Source: Uloborus plumipes
Lineage: Eukaryota > Arthropoda > Arachnida > Araneae > Uloboridae
Direction: 5' to 3'
Assembly (NCBI GenBank): GCA_038373865.1
Contig: JAXGGA010003393.1
Coordinates: forward strand, 39,535-103,534
DNA: 64,000 nucleotides
In this document: positions 34,561 through 47,584 of the stretch, in pieces
Numbering within the stretch: the stretch's first letter is position 1
How the letters are laid out: the number at the start of each line of letters is the position of its first letter
Translations under genes and position numbers: made by a program
Notes under the pieces: model-generated
The model's input: the letters and a program-made list of their open reading frames with translations, nothing else
What the model was told of the DNA's origin: nothing
Databases searched by the model: none

Positions 34561-35085
34561 CAGTGAACTCTCACTTATACGTGGCCTCATTTATGCACCT
34601 TTTTCACTTATACGACGATTTGGAATGGTCCTAGCACATTCCATATCAAAATAATGATAGTATCATTCGTTTATGCGTCGCTCTAAACATAAATATTTCC
34701 CTTATGCGCCGAATTTTCAGTAAAAAGGAATTTTTCTTCACTTTCCTCTTTAGTCCATGCGGAAAAAATGCCTTCCATGAGCAATAAAGGCAAATGATTA
34801 GAGCTCGGAGAGGGACAATTATCTGTTATGGATCGTTTTAATGGGAACAGTTTGTAATTAGGTATGCTACAATTTTTGTTTTCTCTTTATCATTGTACTT
34901 ACGGTACAGTAATTGCCAAACCGTAGTAATATGTCCCTTGTCTATAGAAATTCTTATTTATTCTCTCACTAGAACCTATGTTGCGTTTTAGTCCTTTAAA
35001 TAGGCTTGTTCACTTATACGTCTCCCTCACTTATGCGCCTTTTTCTGCTGGGCCCTTGGGCCGGCGCATAAGTGAGAGTTCACTG
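34561..35085 (+). mobile_element. Tigger/pogo-like MITE family D, copy 1
   Basis: A 525-bp element: CAGTGAACTCTCACTTATAC at the left, GCGCATAAGTGAGAGTTCACTG at the right, TA on both sides (34559-34560, 35086-35087). Sub-terminal repeats of CACTTATACG/TTATGCGCC recur inside both ends. An inverted copy lies at 38168-38724. CAGTGAACTCTC and the TA target fit the pogo/Tigger group. It is non-coding. Confidence 0.8.
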
Positions 35086-35087
35086 TA

Positions 35088-36123
35088 GGTTACATAAAAA
35101 AATGGCCTTCAAGTTTTTGGGAAGCGTTTAACTTAAAGCACTACTGGAAGTATTACTCAATATTCATTCGGAGGTGAGTAAAATAGACATTTATGGTAAC
35201 ATTTGAACGGAAATTTCTCGTGATTACAATATTGCATGCACTTCACCCTAACAGAATAAATAACTGCCATAGCCGTTTTCTAAGCTATCCAATTGTTCGT
35301 TCCATCTTCGGTTCTAACCGATTCGAACAAACGAAGTTTTGCTGCCATCTAGTATTTTATTGGTATTTTATGTTTTTATGTGCGCTATCATGGATGGTTA
35401 GTTCAATTGAGGTGTGCAACTGCAAATTTAGACTACCAATTCCAATTTTTGCTAAACTGTTTTTTTCTCCGTAATTCTGCAGATTTTCTACGGGTATCGT
35501 CAAATAAAGAAGACATTTATTATTTTCGTGTATAATTTTTAAAGGCACTAAATTTCTGAACCACAGTACCATTTTCCTCAGAAAATCGAATTGTGAGCCA
35601 AATGAGCGGCATTTAAAAGAATGTTTTTTTTTTTTTTTTTCAATTTTCTGTAATGCAGCATCCAGAAATTGTTAGTAAATAGCCTAGTTTCAACTTGAAA
35701 AAATATTTTATAACTCTTTCAAAGATCTTTAGTTCGCGCTTACGCCTTAAATTGAGCTAAACTCAAGGCCCAAATTAAGGCGTACGTAAAAACTAATATG
35801 TTTTTTTAAGTTGACAATATGATATATTCTAACACTTTACGGATGTTGTATTATAAAAAAATTAAAAAATTGAATTTATTATATTTTGAAAATTTCAATT
35901 TTTAGCACATTTTTTCAAACTTTCAGCCTCATGCGCGAACTGAAGACGTCAATCTAGAATTTTTTTATTATTTTTCCCCTATTAAGAATACGATTCTACA
36001 ACTTTTGAGGGGTAACGCGATTTCAAAAAAAAAAAAAAAACAATCGATATTTTCGACCCACCCTATAAGGGCCATCGCGTTTGTAATATTTTTTTTTCTA
36101 TGTTTATGTATAACCTATAGAAA
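35088..36123. other. Unannotated DNA
   Basis: No supported gene. T runs near 35621-35640 and an A run near 36024-36040. A 93-codon open frame at 35193-35474 is unrecognised. Confidence 0.3.
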
Positions 36124-36387
36124 AATTAAAGGGACAAGTGGATACAGGCGATATGTGACAGAGTATATGTACAGAAAAATGCGAAAATATCTACGATTTT
36201 CGCATATTTCTATAGAATTTATTTTTAGAAAGCTAAGATACGTCTACTAGTCACAGAAATGGTTAGTAACTAAGAATATGACCACGTTTTACCATTTGAG
36301 AAAAATCCATTTAAAAAAAATAACATTTTTTTTAAAAGCTTTCTCCAAAAATTTAAAACATCACCTTTATCCACTTCCCCTTCAATT
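36124..36387. mobile_element. Family B MITE, copy 2
   Basis: Left end ATTAAAGGGACAAGTGGATA and right end TATCCACTTCCCCTTCAATT are inverted. CACAGAAATGGTTAGTAA and GAATATGACCACGTTTTACC match the inside of 11756-12003. About 264 bp, non-coding. Confidence 0.65.
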
Positions 36388-37465
36388 CGATGATGTTAAG
36401 TCCATCTAAGTCAGATTTCAGAATATTAAGTAAGCCAGAAACCTGAGACAGTCAGAGTTTAAAAATTACTACCTAAGCGGTTTAAACAAAGCTGGAAAAA
36501 GGAAAAAAAATTTTTTCAATGTAACTTTTAGTAATTATATATATAAATTTATCCTAAAAAACATTTCGGAAGTACGTACTTTTGGACCTATACACTTCAT
36601 TTAACCTATTATATCTCCCAAACTTTAACAAGTTCACACGACGCACTACACAAACTAACGACTAGGTAAGTTTTCTTTGCAAAAGACTCGTGAAGATTCG
36701 AAGCAAAATGTTGTAACATCTTCTGTGATAAATTAACAAGATATATAATGAGAAGAACAATGAAGAATGATAAATACTCCTACCCTCTTTTCTGCTCATC
36801 ATTCATACCAGGTATCTGGCAACAAGCCAAGCCATGATATACAGCCACTTTCCGCACACGTTACTTAATGATGCTCATTGCCCATTCTAAATTCTTATTA
36901 TTTAATCTAAGAATCACCTCCATTTATTATTCATAACCATCAGAGATGGAACATAAAATTATTAATTTATTTCCATGTCAGTCTCTCGTTGCTTAAGGTT
37001 TAGGAAGATTAGCTGTTTTTCCCCTTTTATAAATACTATCGTATATTATATTATGTAAACGAGCATTTTCTTCACCTGGCGTTTCACATGGATTTTTTTT
37101 TTGCTCATGTCTTGATGTCTACTAGTTGGGAGTTGAAAATAATAGTTTAAAAAGCTCCATTGTTTGTTTCATTATTGAAAGGTTCTCTATCAATATCAAA
37201 TGCATTTACAATAAAAAGGAGGCTTTAACTAATACCGTTTATTCTATTTTTGGAGGAGACTACACAGAATAATTCATAATGCCCATAAAGGTAAAACGGT
37301 TTTTTTTTTTCAGTATAAAATGTAGAATATAAATTTCAAGCCATTCTCGCTTTAAATCCGCAATCTCTAAAAACGTATAATAATACTTTTGTTTTTGTTG
37401 TATGACAATGCTCAAGTTTGCTTCTATATTAGCTAAATGTTCTGGTAAACAGTTTTTTTGAGGCA
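36388..37465. other. Unannotated DNA
   Basis: No gene or repeat recognised. The minus frame 37260-37466 (68 codons, ending in a stop near 37260) is Lys/Ile-rich and has no domain that I can name. Confidence 0.3.
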
Positions 37466-37728
37466 CAAATTCTGTACTTTAGAACGACGTAAGTCCAAAA
37501 ATGGCGATTTTCACTTTATTATTACATTGTATGTAGAATCTTATTCTGCATAGATCCATGAGAACGATATTCTATAAAACAAATTCCTTCATAATTATTA
37601 AGCAGCATTAAAAGAACGCGAATCCCATCCTTTGCATGTATTCGACAATCGTTTTTCCCTTCTCCTGAAAAGTTACAAAAATGGACTTACGTTTGTCTGG
37701 TTCTGAGGTACAGAATTCGTTACAAACA
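37466..37728. repeat. Inverted repeat with ACGTAAGTCC motif
   Basis: AATTCTGTACTTTAGAACGA and then CGTAAGTCCAAAAATGG (37467-37505) recur in reverse complement at about 37675-37725 as GGACTTACGT, then GTTCTGAGGTACAGAATT. The arms are short and gapped. It may be one more decayed TIR element or its sub-terminal region. Confidence 0.4.
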
Positions 37729-38167
37729 TTGAAAATCGTGAAATTTTGCAGTTTGCTATGATGCAGGTCTAACGTTGCGTTTTTTAAACACTCCAAAAGC
37801 ATAAAAAGTTTTAACTTCAGGTCAACAAATTTATCCGTAAAGACAGTTTTTACGCTAACCACAGAGTTTGATCAACAGTTACTAACCAGACTTACACAAA
37901 ATGACATGATTTGCATTGTTTCAAAATGATTACGGTATATTGTTTCACAAGGAAATACATGCATTTGTCGCTTTTGTATGTGACTGGCGTTTAAGTTTAA
38001 CTGTCCTTTGATTAATCACACTTTTTATTTTTATTTTTAAATGTAACTGATCAACTTTTAAAGTTTGAGTCAGTAAGATAAGGTTACTGCCGGACAGATG
38101 GTGCACCTCGATTCAAACAAAACTCTCTACTTGATTCATCCCTTATAACTTGGACAGGAAAGTTTTA

Positions 38168-38724
38168 CAGAGAACTCTCCCTTATGCTCCGGCCCCAGGG
38201 ACCAACAGAAAAAAGCGCATAAGTGAGAGAGACGCATAAGTGAACAAGCCTATTTAAAGGTCTAAAATGCAACATAAGTTCTAATGAGACTATGAATAAG
38301 AATGTTTCTATATAAAATGGTCATATTTCTACTGTTTGGCAAACTACTGTAACCTAACTGCAATGATAAGGGGAAAAAAATTGTAGCATACCTAATCACA
38401 AACTAGTCCTTTTAAAACGATCCATAATAGAGCATTGTTCCTCTCCGAACTCTAATTCATGTGGAAAAAATGCCTTCCATGAGCAATAAAAGCGAAAGGT
38501 TAAAGAGGAAAGTGAAGAAACATGCTCATTTTTTAAGAAAATAAATTAAATTGTTTACATTTTTTGAAAAATTCGGCGTATAAATGAAATACTTATCTTT
38601 AGAGCGACGCATAAACGAATGAAATTATCATTATTTTACCATAGAATGTACCGGGACCACTGAAAATCGTCGTATAAGTGAAAAAGGTGCATAATTGAGG
38701 CGGTGTATAAATGAGAGTTCACTA
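38168..38724 (-). mobile_element. Tigger/pogo-like MITE family D, copy 2
   Basis: An inverted, diverged copy of 34561-35085 (557 bp), sharing AAAAATGCCTTCCATGAGCA, GCGCATAAGTGAGAG, CAAGCCTATTTAAAG and the termini. TA at 38166-38167 and 38725-38726. A ~40-bp AT-rich insertion near 38535-38570 explains the extra length. Confidence 0.8.
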
Positions 38725-38726
38725 TA

Positions 38727-41700
38727 CATATTTTTCTTGATCGAATTCCTGAACAATGCGCCTTTGAATAGACAGTGCTTATAAATATCAGAATTTACTG
38801 TAAGAAATACTGTAGAATTGAAGCTTAAGCATGACTTAGTGCAAGCTTGCGGTAGCCATACCATACAAAAAGCAATTTACGATACAAAATTTTGCTAAAT
38901 AATGTTTATTTGCAAATTAAACCTATTTTAAATGTTTCTTCAAGTCACAATCATAAACCATTTCCAAATATTTTTCAAAAAATCACGAAAAGCGCCAAAA
39001 CCCCCAGTCAGGAGGGTGATACGTGGTTGAAATAGCTCAAACATGTAAGTATTAACTAAATTATATCAGTTTGTTTAAATTATTGATTGTCTAATGCCGT
39101 TATGAAACAAATATCGCTCTAACCAAAATCAACATTTTCATTCCACTTAGTTAATGTTTATGTTGTGATGATAACGCGTGTGTTGTATAATTAATTATTC
39201 ATACTTATAAAGAGAATAATTTTAAAGTAGAAAGTTTCTTAAAAAGTCCAAATTTTTAATGATTGATGAAAAAGGAAAATTGAATCATTCAACGAAGAAA
39301 AAATCGTAAATATTATACAGTCGGTCTCAGTTAAAAAAACATAAATTTCGAATAAGAAAGCTGGAGTCGAAACTGTGAGAGATTACAAATGGAAGTGAAG
39401 TCAAAAGAAACAAGAGATATCTTCAACCGCTCGGGAGTAAAATGATGATTTAGAAAAGTTTTCTTTACCCAAAGAGAAAAATTGCAGACGAACTTCTGCT
39501 TGCAACTTTTTTTCGGGGAAGAGGTGTTCTCATTTTGTTTTCTGAAGATACTGAACCATGCGAATGTTTTTGACATGCGCTTTCCTTAAAATGACAAACA
39601 GCTTTTGCCTCAGACAACAGGAAGAAGTTTGCGAGTCCCGCACTCAATATATATTTATTTATTTTAACATATTTTTATTTTTTAATTCCAAAACAATGAG
39701 AGAAATAACGAAGGGTATATAATTTTCAAAAAATGGTGTTCTAAAAGAAAGGATTGAGTTTAATGCTAAGGAAATTTAGCAACCGTCATCACAGATATCA
39801 TTTGACATTATGATTGACACGTAACATCTGTGATGACATCACCTACTCAACAGCCAATTGGAAGCTACTTTTAGTCATATATACAGGCATACATACATAG
39901 GCAGATACGGTAAGATTTTATTAGTGCAGATAATATACGAAACATATAAATGGGTTATGCTACCCGCTGGGTACGAACTTAATAATGCTTGGGTAAATTA
40001 TTTTTTCATGGAAGTTTAATTTTGACTGGTTTGTTTACTTAACTTATTCAATATTTCGAGTGGTTGTTTAGAAATAATTTTTGTATATATTTTTTTCTAA
40101 CAGTGGGGACACATGAGGGAATGACGTTTTGATGCTTTATACCATTATAAAATATATTTTAAATAAACTATAGAAATTTTACTTTTATTATATTGTTAAC
40201 GTTAAAGTAAAAAATAATTTAAACCCCTAAAAATATGTATAAGTCAGAAAATATTCGCAAATTAAAATAAGGACATGACATGTTTCTGGGAGAATGACCC
40301 AAATATAAAAGACTCGGTATTCAATTAACTATGTTAAAATTAACTTCTTGCGTTTTAAAGAAATTACGTGTTATAGTATTACATTAAAAGATGAATAATG
40401 CCAACATACGACACATAAAGTGCGGTAAGTTTGAAAAGAAATAAAGTTCAAATATTTCCATGTCAACCATCAATCATACAAAAGTAATAAAACACTGAAA
40501 AAAATAAGCACTCGCACACGTCTAACATTATTCTTCATAGACTTTAATTCACATACTTTATCCGTTTCCTACTTTGTCTGATGAAAAGAAAATCAGTATC
40601 CCCATTATTAAGCCCGGAGAACAGAATTATAAATTATTCATAAGCTTCATCATATACGAACATAAAAATTGTGAACTATTTTCCATGTTAACTGATTCCC
40701 AAATCAGATCACCTCCTGCTTCTCATTATGATCAGACAAGAAATATACATTTAAGAGAATGAGAAATTTGTAATGAACTTCAATCAGAAGCCATCTTCTC
40801 CTCTGTAGTGATACAAAAACTTGATGATACATTACAGAAACAAGAATAGATTATCATGTTTCTGCAGGTATTTCTTTGGAGTGATAAGCGAATATAATTA
40901 GTGAGGTAAAACTAGGATGTAAAAATGTCTCCGATTTGATTAAAAAAGACATGTTTATATATAAGATGTATCTACACAGGGCACGGCAACATGACTGATT
41001 TGAAAACGCAATAAAAAACAATTTATGAATCGGATTTTTTTTTAAATAATGTAAGTACATACGGGCAGTTAAGTTTTATAAACCAGAAGCTTCTACGGCA
41101 TATAGTTTTTGTGTTTTGCTACATACATACGCACATACAGACGTCTCGAGAAAACTCGTCGTTATTAACTCGGGGGAGGTTGAAAATTATTTTTTGGCTG
41201 GTTATATGTTGGTAGGTACATATGCAAGTGCTGATAGTCAAAAAAAAATGCTCAACATTCATTCGGTGATGAGCAAAATCCAAATTTAGACTCAAATTTG
41301 AGTGATTTTTTTAGAGATCCAAATACTTCCTTTATTACGTTAAAGGAAGTAAAAACAACAATTGAAGTTGAAAACAGCTTGCTGAGTAGTGGCCCACCCA
41401 CGGGAGGAGCTAGGGGGCTCAAGGTCCTCCCAGAAGCATGAAGATGATGCCTCCTTGATTAAGCCAAACTGCTTTAAATCCGTTTCTTGGACTTTAGGAA
41501 TTTTGCCAATAGATAGCCCCCCACCCCTACTTAATTCAACCAAACTTGTCCACAGTTTCTTTTGTAGGACTTCAAATTCGAAAACTTTCTAAAGGGGTGT
41601 GAGGGCTATCTTATTTTTAAAAATGACATAAAAAACAAAATACATAATCTATACATTTAATGCATGGACGACCCCAGAATTAACTTCAGCTATTGGCCTG

Positions 41701-42038
41701 CGAATTAAAAAAAATGCACATGCTCTATGAATACCATATGACAACTTTTAGGCTTGGTTAGAGCGAGAAATTCTAATTTATTATTGAAAGACAATATCTT
41801 GGAGAAAAAAAAACTATAAAATAATAAAAACAAAATATTATGTAATAAACTGCCCCAGAAGCAATTGAAGAAACGAACCCAGATCAACAATGACCCTCTA
41901 TAATGCTGTTTTTTTTCCTTTTCTTTTTTTTTTTGCAAATTGATCGCTTCTGTCACCGGTATACAAAGCAAAAAACCGTCAATATACAAAATGCAATACA
42001 ATACTGAAAAATATATGCAAAAGAATGCATAAAGCAAA
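38727..42038. other. Largely unannotated 3.3-kb stretch
   Basis: No gene recognised. An inverted pair TCATCACAGAT/ATCTGTGATGA brackets ~30 bp at about 39787-39839. 41120-41240 (CATACAGACGTCTCGAGAAA, then ACTCGTCGTTATTAACTCGG) resembles text common in unclassified arthropod repeats. The 114-codon minus frame 41705-42049 is T-rich and partly within family B. Confidence 0.3.
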
Positions 42039-42243
42039 TGAATGGGCAAGTGGATTTTTTAAAAAAAAAAAGTTGTTTTTTTATTGGATTTTTCTCAACG
42101 GGAATAATGGGGTCATATTCTTAAATATCAACCATTTCTGTGATAAGGGGACATGATACTGATGGACTTATCAAACCTTCATCCATATTAAAAAGTAAGT
42201 TTCAAAAGTTGTCACATATCTTGACCGACCTTGCCCCTTCAAA
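42039..42243. mobile_element. Family B MITE, copy 3
   Basis: GGGCAAGTGGATTTTTT at the left and GACCTTGCCCCTTCAAAT at the right are the family termini. Inner text GGGGTCATATTCTTAAATAT, CATTTCTGTGATAAGGGGAC and TTGTCACATATC matches 11756-12003 in the same orientation. Confidence 0.6.
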
Positions 42244-42715
42244 TATTAAATTCATGATTTAAACAATCAACATTCACCCATTTCATAAATCGAAAGTCTC
42301 AATTTTTTTCTTAACTAATAAAACCTCTAAGGAAAGCAATATCGTACAAAAACATGAAGAGATTGTAAAAAAATGGTTGTTTTCAAAAACACCGCTTAAA
42401 GTTTAATTGGGATGAAAATCAAAAGCAAAGGAATAAACTTTAAAACAACGTATTTTCAACCAAATCAATTCCAAACAGAGATATTTGAAATACGCTTTCT
42501 AAACAGTGCTTTTCGCCGGATTCCTCTCACGAGCAAATGAACTATCAGTGCACTCGCTCACAGTTTGTGGAACATTTCTGTTAAGAAATTAAACTGATTC
42601 CAAAATGCCTCCTCTTTCTAAATTAGTAAGAGTAACTCGCCGATATAAGCGTTAAATATTTAAATAGAGTGCTTTTGGTGGAAACATTCAAGTGCAGCGA
42701 GCGTTTATTTCATGA

Positions 42716-43335
42716 TCTATATACATAAAAGACTACTTTTGTATGCGTATGTCCGGGGTAAACTTCAAAACTACTAAACCGATTTTAACCATTTTTTCAC
42801 TGTAGATAGCTGCAGTAACAGGGAGCAGGATAAGCTATAATTTATTTCTAAAAAGCTTAGTTTAAAAAAGTTATTATGGAAAATAGTAAATTTCATGTCA
42901 TTTCCCCATTAAATGATTAAATTTTCCACCCATTGTTGCAAAAATTTGTTGCCTCGCAACAACAATATTAATAGTAATCATGATGAAAATTTTGAACCAA
43001 GGCTTCTCTGGAGTAAGTATGAAATTTATTGCTTTCTTAGGATTTTTATATTCATCTATGCCAATAATCGATACCGGGTTAAATAAAAAGAGAATTGATA
43101 TTGGCAACAGTTAGAAAATAGAAAATGATTTTTTGGAAAATCACACGGATAAAATAAATAACGCATTTAAGTTTGATTTCACGTTCTTCTTCACACCCAG
43201 TTAATCTACCGCATGATCACAAAAAATAGCTTTAAGAAATATGACTCTACTGGGCTTAGTTGAAAGTCATATATTTATTTTCTTGGATTTGGCATGTTGC
43301 ATTTAAACCCGTGCGACGCCGAGCGCAACAGCTAG
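42716..43335 (+). mobile_element. Non-autonomous Helitron-like element
   Basis: It begins TCTATATACATAAAAGACTA with a following GTATGTCCGGGGTAAACTTC and CAAAACTACTAAACCGATTT, the usual 5' text of arthropod Helitrons, directly after A. A matching 3' end is ACCCGTGCGACGCC...CAGCTAG at 43335, ending in CTAG as Helitrons do (CTRR). There are no Rep/helicase frames. A second CTAG end lies at 44751, so the true extent may be longer. Confidence 0.6.
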
Positions 43336-43948
43336 CATACCATAAATGGATTAGGACTCGATAGTGTGTCTGGAACACCTAACAGTTTTTAGTCTAAAAG
43401 ACGATGTCTTCTAAATTATTTTTTTCAAAAAAGTTTTTTCGGCTATCTTTAATGTACAAAAACCAGCTACGATTAAAATTAGCACAAAATTAGCGGAATC
43501 AGCGGATAGTTCTCATCAAAATATAACTATAAGTTAGAAAGACGATTTTGAAAACAAGTGGCACACATATCACCTTTGCACCAGGGACGGACTGGGATGA
43601 AAATTCAGCCATGGCGTACTTTTTCAGATGCAGCTCCAGTGGCGGGGGGGGGGGGACTGTCTGCCGGTGAACTAAAATCATGAACTTCTCGAAATTATTA
43701 TACTCAAACAATTTTGAAATTTATTTACTGAGACCACACGGAGGGCAGTAGCAGAATGCAATTTAATATAAGTTGAATCGCTAGTGTATTTATTACTCAG
43801 ATCGAATTTTGTAGTTTTAAAAATGTATTTTTAAACTAATCTTCGAAAATGTTGGGAGAAAAATGAAATTCGAGGGGGGTGCTTAACTTTCCGTTTTCCA
43901 AATCGAAATTTGTAAAGGGCTCAGTTGACTTCCTCAAAATTCGGTGTT

Positions 43949-44306
43949 ACCGAAAATATCAGAATGGAACTATAATTTTTAAAAATTTAGTGATGGCTAT
44001 TCAGTTACTTTTCGTATTTGGCGTGGTAAGTTTGGCAACAATAGGGATATTTACCAAACCTCCCAGCCAGTGAAACACTACTTTCTCCAAATCAAAGAAA
44101 ACGCTCTGGGAAGGAACAGTAGTTGTTTGCAGTCTAAAGCGTATTTTATTGCATGTTTAAAACATATATGTAATGCCGCCATCACAAAATTTTTAACATT
44201 AATAGCTCCATTCTGACATTTTCGGCTATTCAATTACTCTTCGTATTTGGCGTCGTAAAGTTTGGCAACAATCGGGAAATTTACCAAACCTCCCTGCCAC
44301 TAAAAT
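43949..44306. repeat. Rearranged direct/inverted repeat
   Basis: GGCTATTCAGTTACTTTTCG through GGCAACAATAGGG and ACCAAACCTCCC (about 43993-44068) recurs in direct orientation at 44223-44301. The preceding CGAAAATATCAGAATGGA (43951) recurs inverted at about 44200 (TCCATTCTGACATTTTCG). A duplication followed by an inversion, possibly within a Helitron, would explain this. Confidence 0.6.
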
Positions 44307-44630
44307 CTTGCTGTTTTGAGGGTCACTGTTAGTTTGTAATCACTTCAAAGAGATGGTGCGAAAGACATATTTCTTTTCTTTTAATGTTCACATTACAATC
44401 ATGGAAGAATGGTTGTGGCTGAGCTACCTGATACAATCGGTTCCCTATGTTAATAAATTTAGATTTGGCGACCAATTTTACATTGAAATTACGGTCAAAT
44501 TGGTGAATTATATTAAATTTCAAGGGCAATCTTGCTGTGTTTGTTGAGAGTTTTTGAAAATCTTGGCACTACAGTTGTGTCAAAAGTTCCATTGAAACGT
44601 AAAAATTTCGCTAAAAATAAAATAAGTTCG

Positions 44631-44660
44631 TCACACTCACACATACACACACACACACGA
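44631..44660 (+). repeat. CA-rich microsatellite
   Basis: Imperfect (CA)n with TCACACTCACACATAC followed by pure CA dinucleotides. Confidence 0.8.
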
Positions 44661-44720
44661 AAAGAAGAAAAGTCTTAAGAGTGATTTAAACTTTATTTAG
44701 TTAACTTCCTTTACATTTAT

Positions 44721-44751
44721 TGCACAGGCATCGCCGTGCGGGTACAGCTAG
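44721..44751 (+). mobile_element. Helitron-like 3' terminus
   Basis: GCACAGGCATCGCCGTGC forms a GC-rich hairpin just upstream of CAGCTAG, followed by T. This is the arrangement at Helitron 3' ends (hairpin, then CTAG inserted before T). No second 5' end was found, so this may be the real end of the element starting at 42716 or a remnant. Confidence 0.5.
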
Positions 44752-45635
44752 TGAAATATAAAACTTTATAAGAGAAAGTTACGAAAATGTACTACAAAAA
44801 TACAAAAATTCACTATTGCTCTAACTCGTCTTTTACTTATTCAATATGCACATCCAAATAAATGGTAGTTCTGATTAAGCGAAATCCGCCTTAACGGAGT
44901 CCAGATTGATGAGGGGTTACTGTACAAGATAATTTAAGGATAAGTGAAAAAATATGTATACATTTTTCATATATAAACAAAGAAACGCTTCAAAAAGTTC
45001 ACACTTAAAATTTTTTATTCCATCCAGGCCCGTGCCCAGGATTTTGAAAAAAAAGGGGGAGGGGGTTCAGAATAATTTTTTTGGTGGTAAGTCACATAGC
45101 TAACACATAAAAAAAAATTTCATACAGTATCTTCTTTGCTTTCAAGCTTACTTTTCAAAAAATTCTGGTATTTTTCTAGAATAATTACTTTTTTTTTCCA
45201 TTAAAATATATTTTACAGCAAATACAGCATGATAAGAAAGTTAAATTCAATATATTAAAAGCCCCTATTTTTGCAAAACGAAGAAAGATATCGGTGATTT
45301 TGCGAATGTTATGTGAACATAACCGAAAATTGGTAATAGTAGATATCAGGTTGAAATATTTCACGAGGTTTAAATTTTCGTCTTACGACAGACAGCAGTT
45401 AAAAATATGTTTGAAAAATAAATAAATAAATAAAATAAAAAAGACTAAGAACTTAAGTTGGAAAACGACGAGTGATTTTGGGTAACTTATTTTTAAAAAG
45501 GGTAAATTTTCATTAAGATTGTTTTTTTTTAAACCTTTTTCTTCTAATTCAAATTTATCTTCTCCCCCTTCCCTTGGACACGAGCCTGGTTTCAGCGCTT
45601 ATTTCATGCTTCATGACGACAGCAGCCATTTTCTG
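44752..45635. other. Degraded repeat-like DNA
   Basis: 44875-44925 (GATTAAGCGAAATCCGCC ... GAGGGGTTACTGTA) looks like one end of a Tigger-type MITE. 45030-45065 (GGCCCGTGCCCAGGATTTT and a G run) looks like a hAT-type terminus. Neither has a visible partner. Confidence 0.3.
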
Positions 45636-45643
45636 CACACAAG

Positions 45644-46203
45644 CAGGGGTGCCCATCCCCCCCCCCCCAAGCTCAATGGCGCAAATTCCCCCCTACTTTT
45701 TTCACAACCCTATTGTGCTTTTTATTTTTACCCCTATTTTTATTTTATTTATTCTTTTTTTAATATTTATTTTTTAACTACTTATTTATTTTTAAATATT
45801 TTTGTAAAAATTATTTTTTTTTTACAAATATTATTTATTTATTTTTTTTAATATTTTTATTTTTTCAAATTATAACTATTATTTTTTTAATATTATTAAT
45901 TTTCTTAAAGTACTAATTATGCGCAGAATAGAATCGCTTTTTTTCCCTCCCAGACATTCCAAGCACTCACACACGCATAAAAATAAATAAATGAAAAAAA
46001 TAATAAAAAGAAATAATTTAAGTTATAAAAATGAATTCATGAATAATTTACATTAAAAAATCAGAAAATAATTTAATTTAACAATAAATTAATAAATAAT
46101 TTAAATAAATAAATAAATTAGTTTAAAAAAATCCCCCCCCCCCGCCCCAAATTTTGATGGCGTAACTTGCGCCATAATCCCCCCCCCCCTGTGGGCACTC
46201 CTG
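45644..46203. mobile_element. hAT-type MITE, copy 1, with 8-bp duplication
   Basis: Terminal inverted repeats CAGGGGTGCCCATC and its complement (GTGGGCACTCCTG), flanked by a perfect 8-bp CACACAAG duplication (45636-45643, 46204-46211). CAG...CTG ends with 8-bp duplications are diagnostic of the hAT superfamily. Sub-terminal C runs and ATGGCGCAA/TTGCGCCAT lie inside each end. The centre is ~400 bp of A/T-only-like sequence that can pair with itself. It is non-coding. Confidence 0.85.
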
Positions 46204-46211
46204 CACACAAG

Positions 46212-47584
46212 ATCAATTCGGAATCTTGCAGAAAACTTTCCCCCAAATTTGAATTAGCACTCCTCGACGGAGAACAAATGTGCTCGCTTCATTTAGATTT
46301 AAGTCAGCTTTCGCTCTCTAGTTGAATAAAGCTCTTCTTCCGAAATTATCTGTCGCGAAATGCCTCACTCTGAATTGATCAGAGCCTTTGATACTAATGT
46401 ATGAGACGAGGACTAAACCATTTAAACGATAACACGTTTCAGTAGTTCATTGTCAAGGAATATGTGAGGATTTGAATTTATGTAAAGGTGGATGGACGGA
46501 ATGGGAAAAGTTAATCTGAATATTTGAAGGATAACACTATGATGGAGTGTTTATCTCACGTTTCTGTTTTCCAGATTGTTAAGAGAGTCTCGTGCGGTTT
46601 ATGTACGCAAAGGATTAAGACTGCTACGTACTACTAAATCAAACATGAAAAAATCAGCTATTAAGAAAATCGAAGGGCGTGGAGGATGAAGGGGCTATGT
46701 TACATTTCAAAAAATGAACACTCTGCACAATGGTAATGGATACAGGTAGAAAATAAAACTTGGTGCATCAAACAGCAGATGCCATTAGACCAATTTCCTA
46801 CGGACACTAACGGCAAAACCAAAAAACAAAAACAAAAAAAAACTGCAACAATAAGACTTTGAACTGTAATTACTCGCAATTTCTGTGTTGTCACATACCC
46901 CCCCCCCCCAGCTCTTCAGTTACAAACGTAATTGTATTACGCATTGATGTATCTAGAATCAAACGGGTACAAATGAGAAAAAAAAAACTGAAAATAAGTA
47001 GCACAAGGGGTAGAAGAGACTCTAGTCTGTTTTCTGACAAAAAATGGTGCTAGTACTCCTGATAAATCCCCCCCACCCCCAACAAACCCTATAAAAGGTT
47101 TGCTCCAAACTTTAGACGTCGGTGAAATTTTGAACTTTTTCTGTAACTTTTTCCTTTGAACGTACATTTTTTTTTTTAATTAAGAGACGTCATGGGCTGA
47201 TCAAGCAAAGATGACTTATGCGTATTGGTTCGTCATTGCCAGATAGAGTAAAAATACACTATGAGCTGTTGTACTCAAATTTTCAAAAGCATTAAGGAAA
47301 TTTCAATGGTGATGGAGTTGATAACAACTTATATTTTTATAAAAAAGATGAACTACTAACAATGCTTCCAAGAAGTATTTTTTGTTAATTATTTAAGATA
47401 ATTAATCAAAAGCTTTGCTTAATATTATGTGCGTTAGCTTTCTCACGAAAGGGGGGGGGGGGAGTTTCCGAAATTTCAAAAGTATTTTTTTCTGAAAGAG
47501 CATGCTTCAAAACATAGGAATTGACCTTTGTTTTTATTTTTTGACACAGTTATATATTTTTTATGAATTATGTTAACCGGTCCG
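46212..47584. other. Unannotated DNA
   Basis: No gene recognised. 46215-46650 is less repetitive. Poly(C) at 46900-46911 and poly(G) at 47451-47462 mark fragments of repeats. Confidence 0.3.

Noticed and set aside
43572..43650. hAT-like CAGGGACGGACTGG terminus
   Set aside because: No partner end or duplication was seen nearby.
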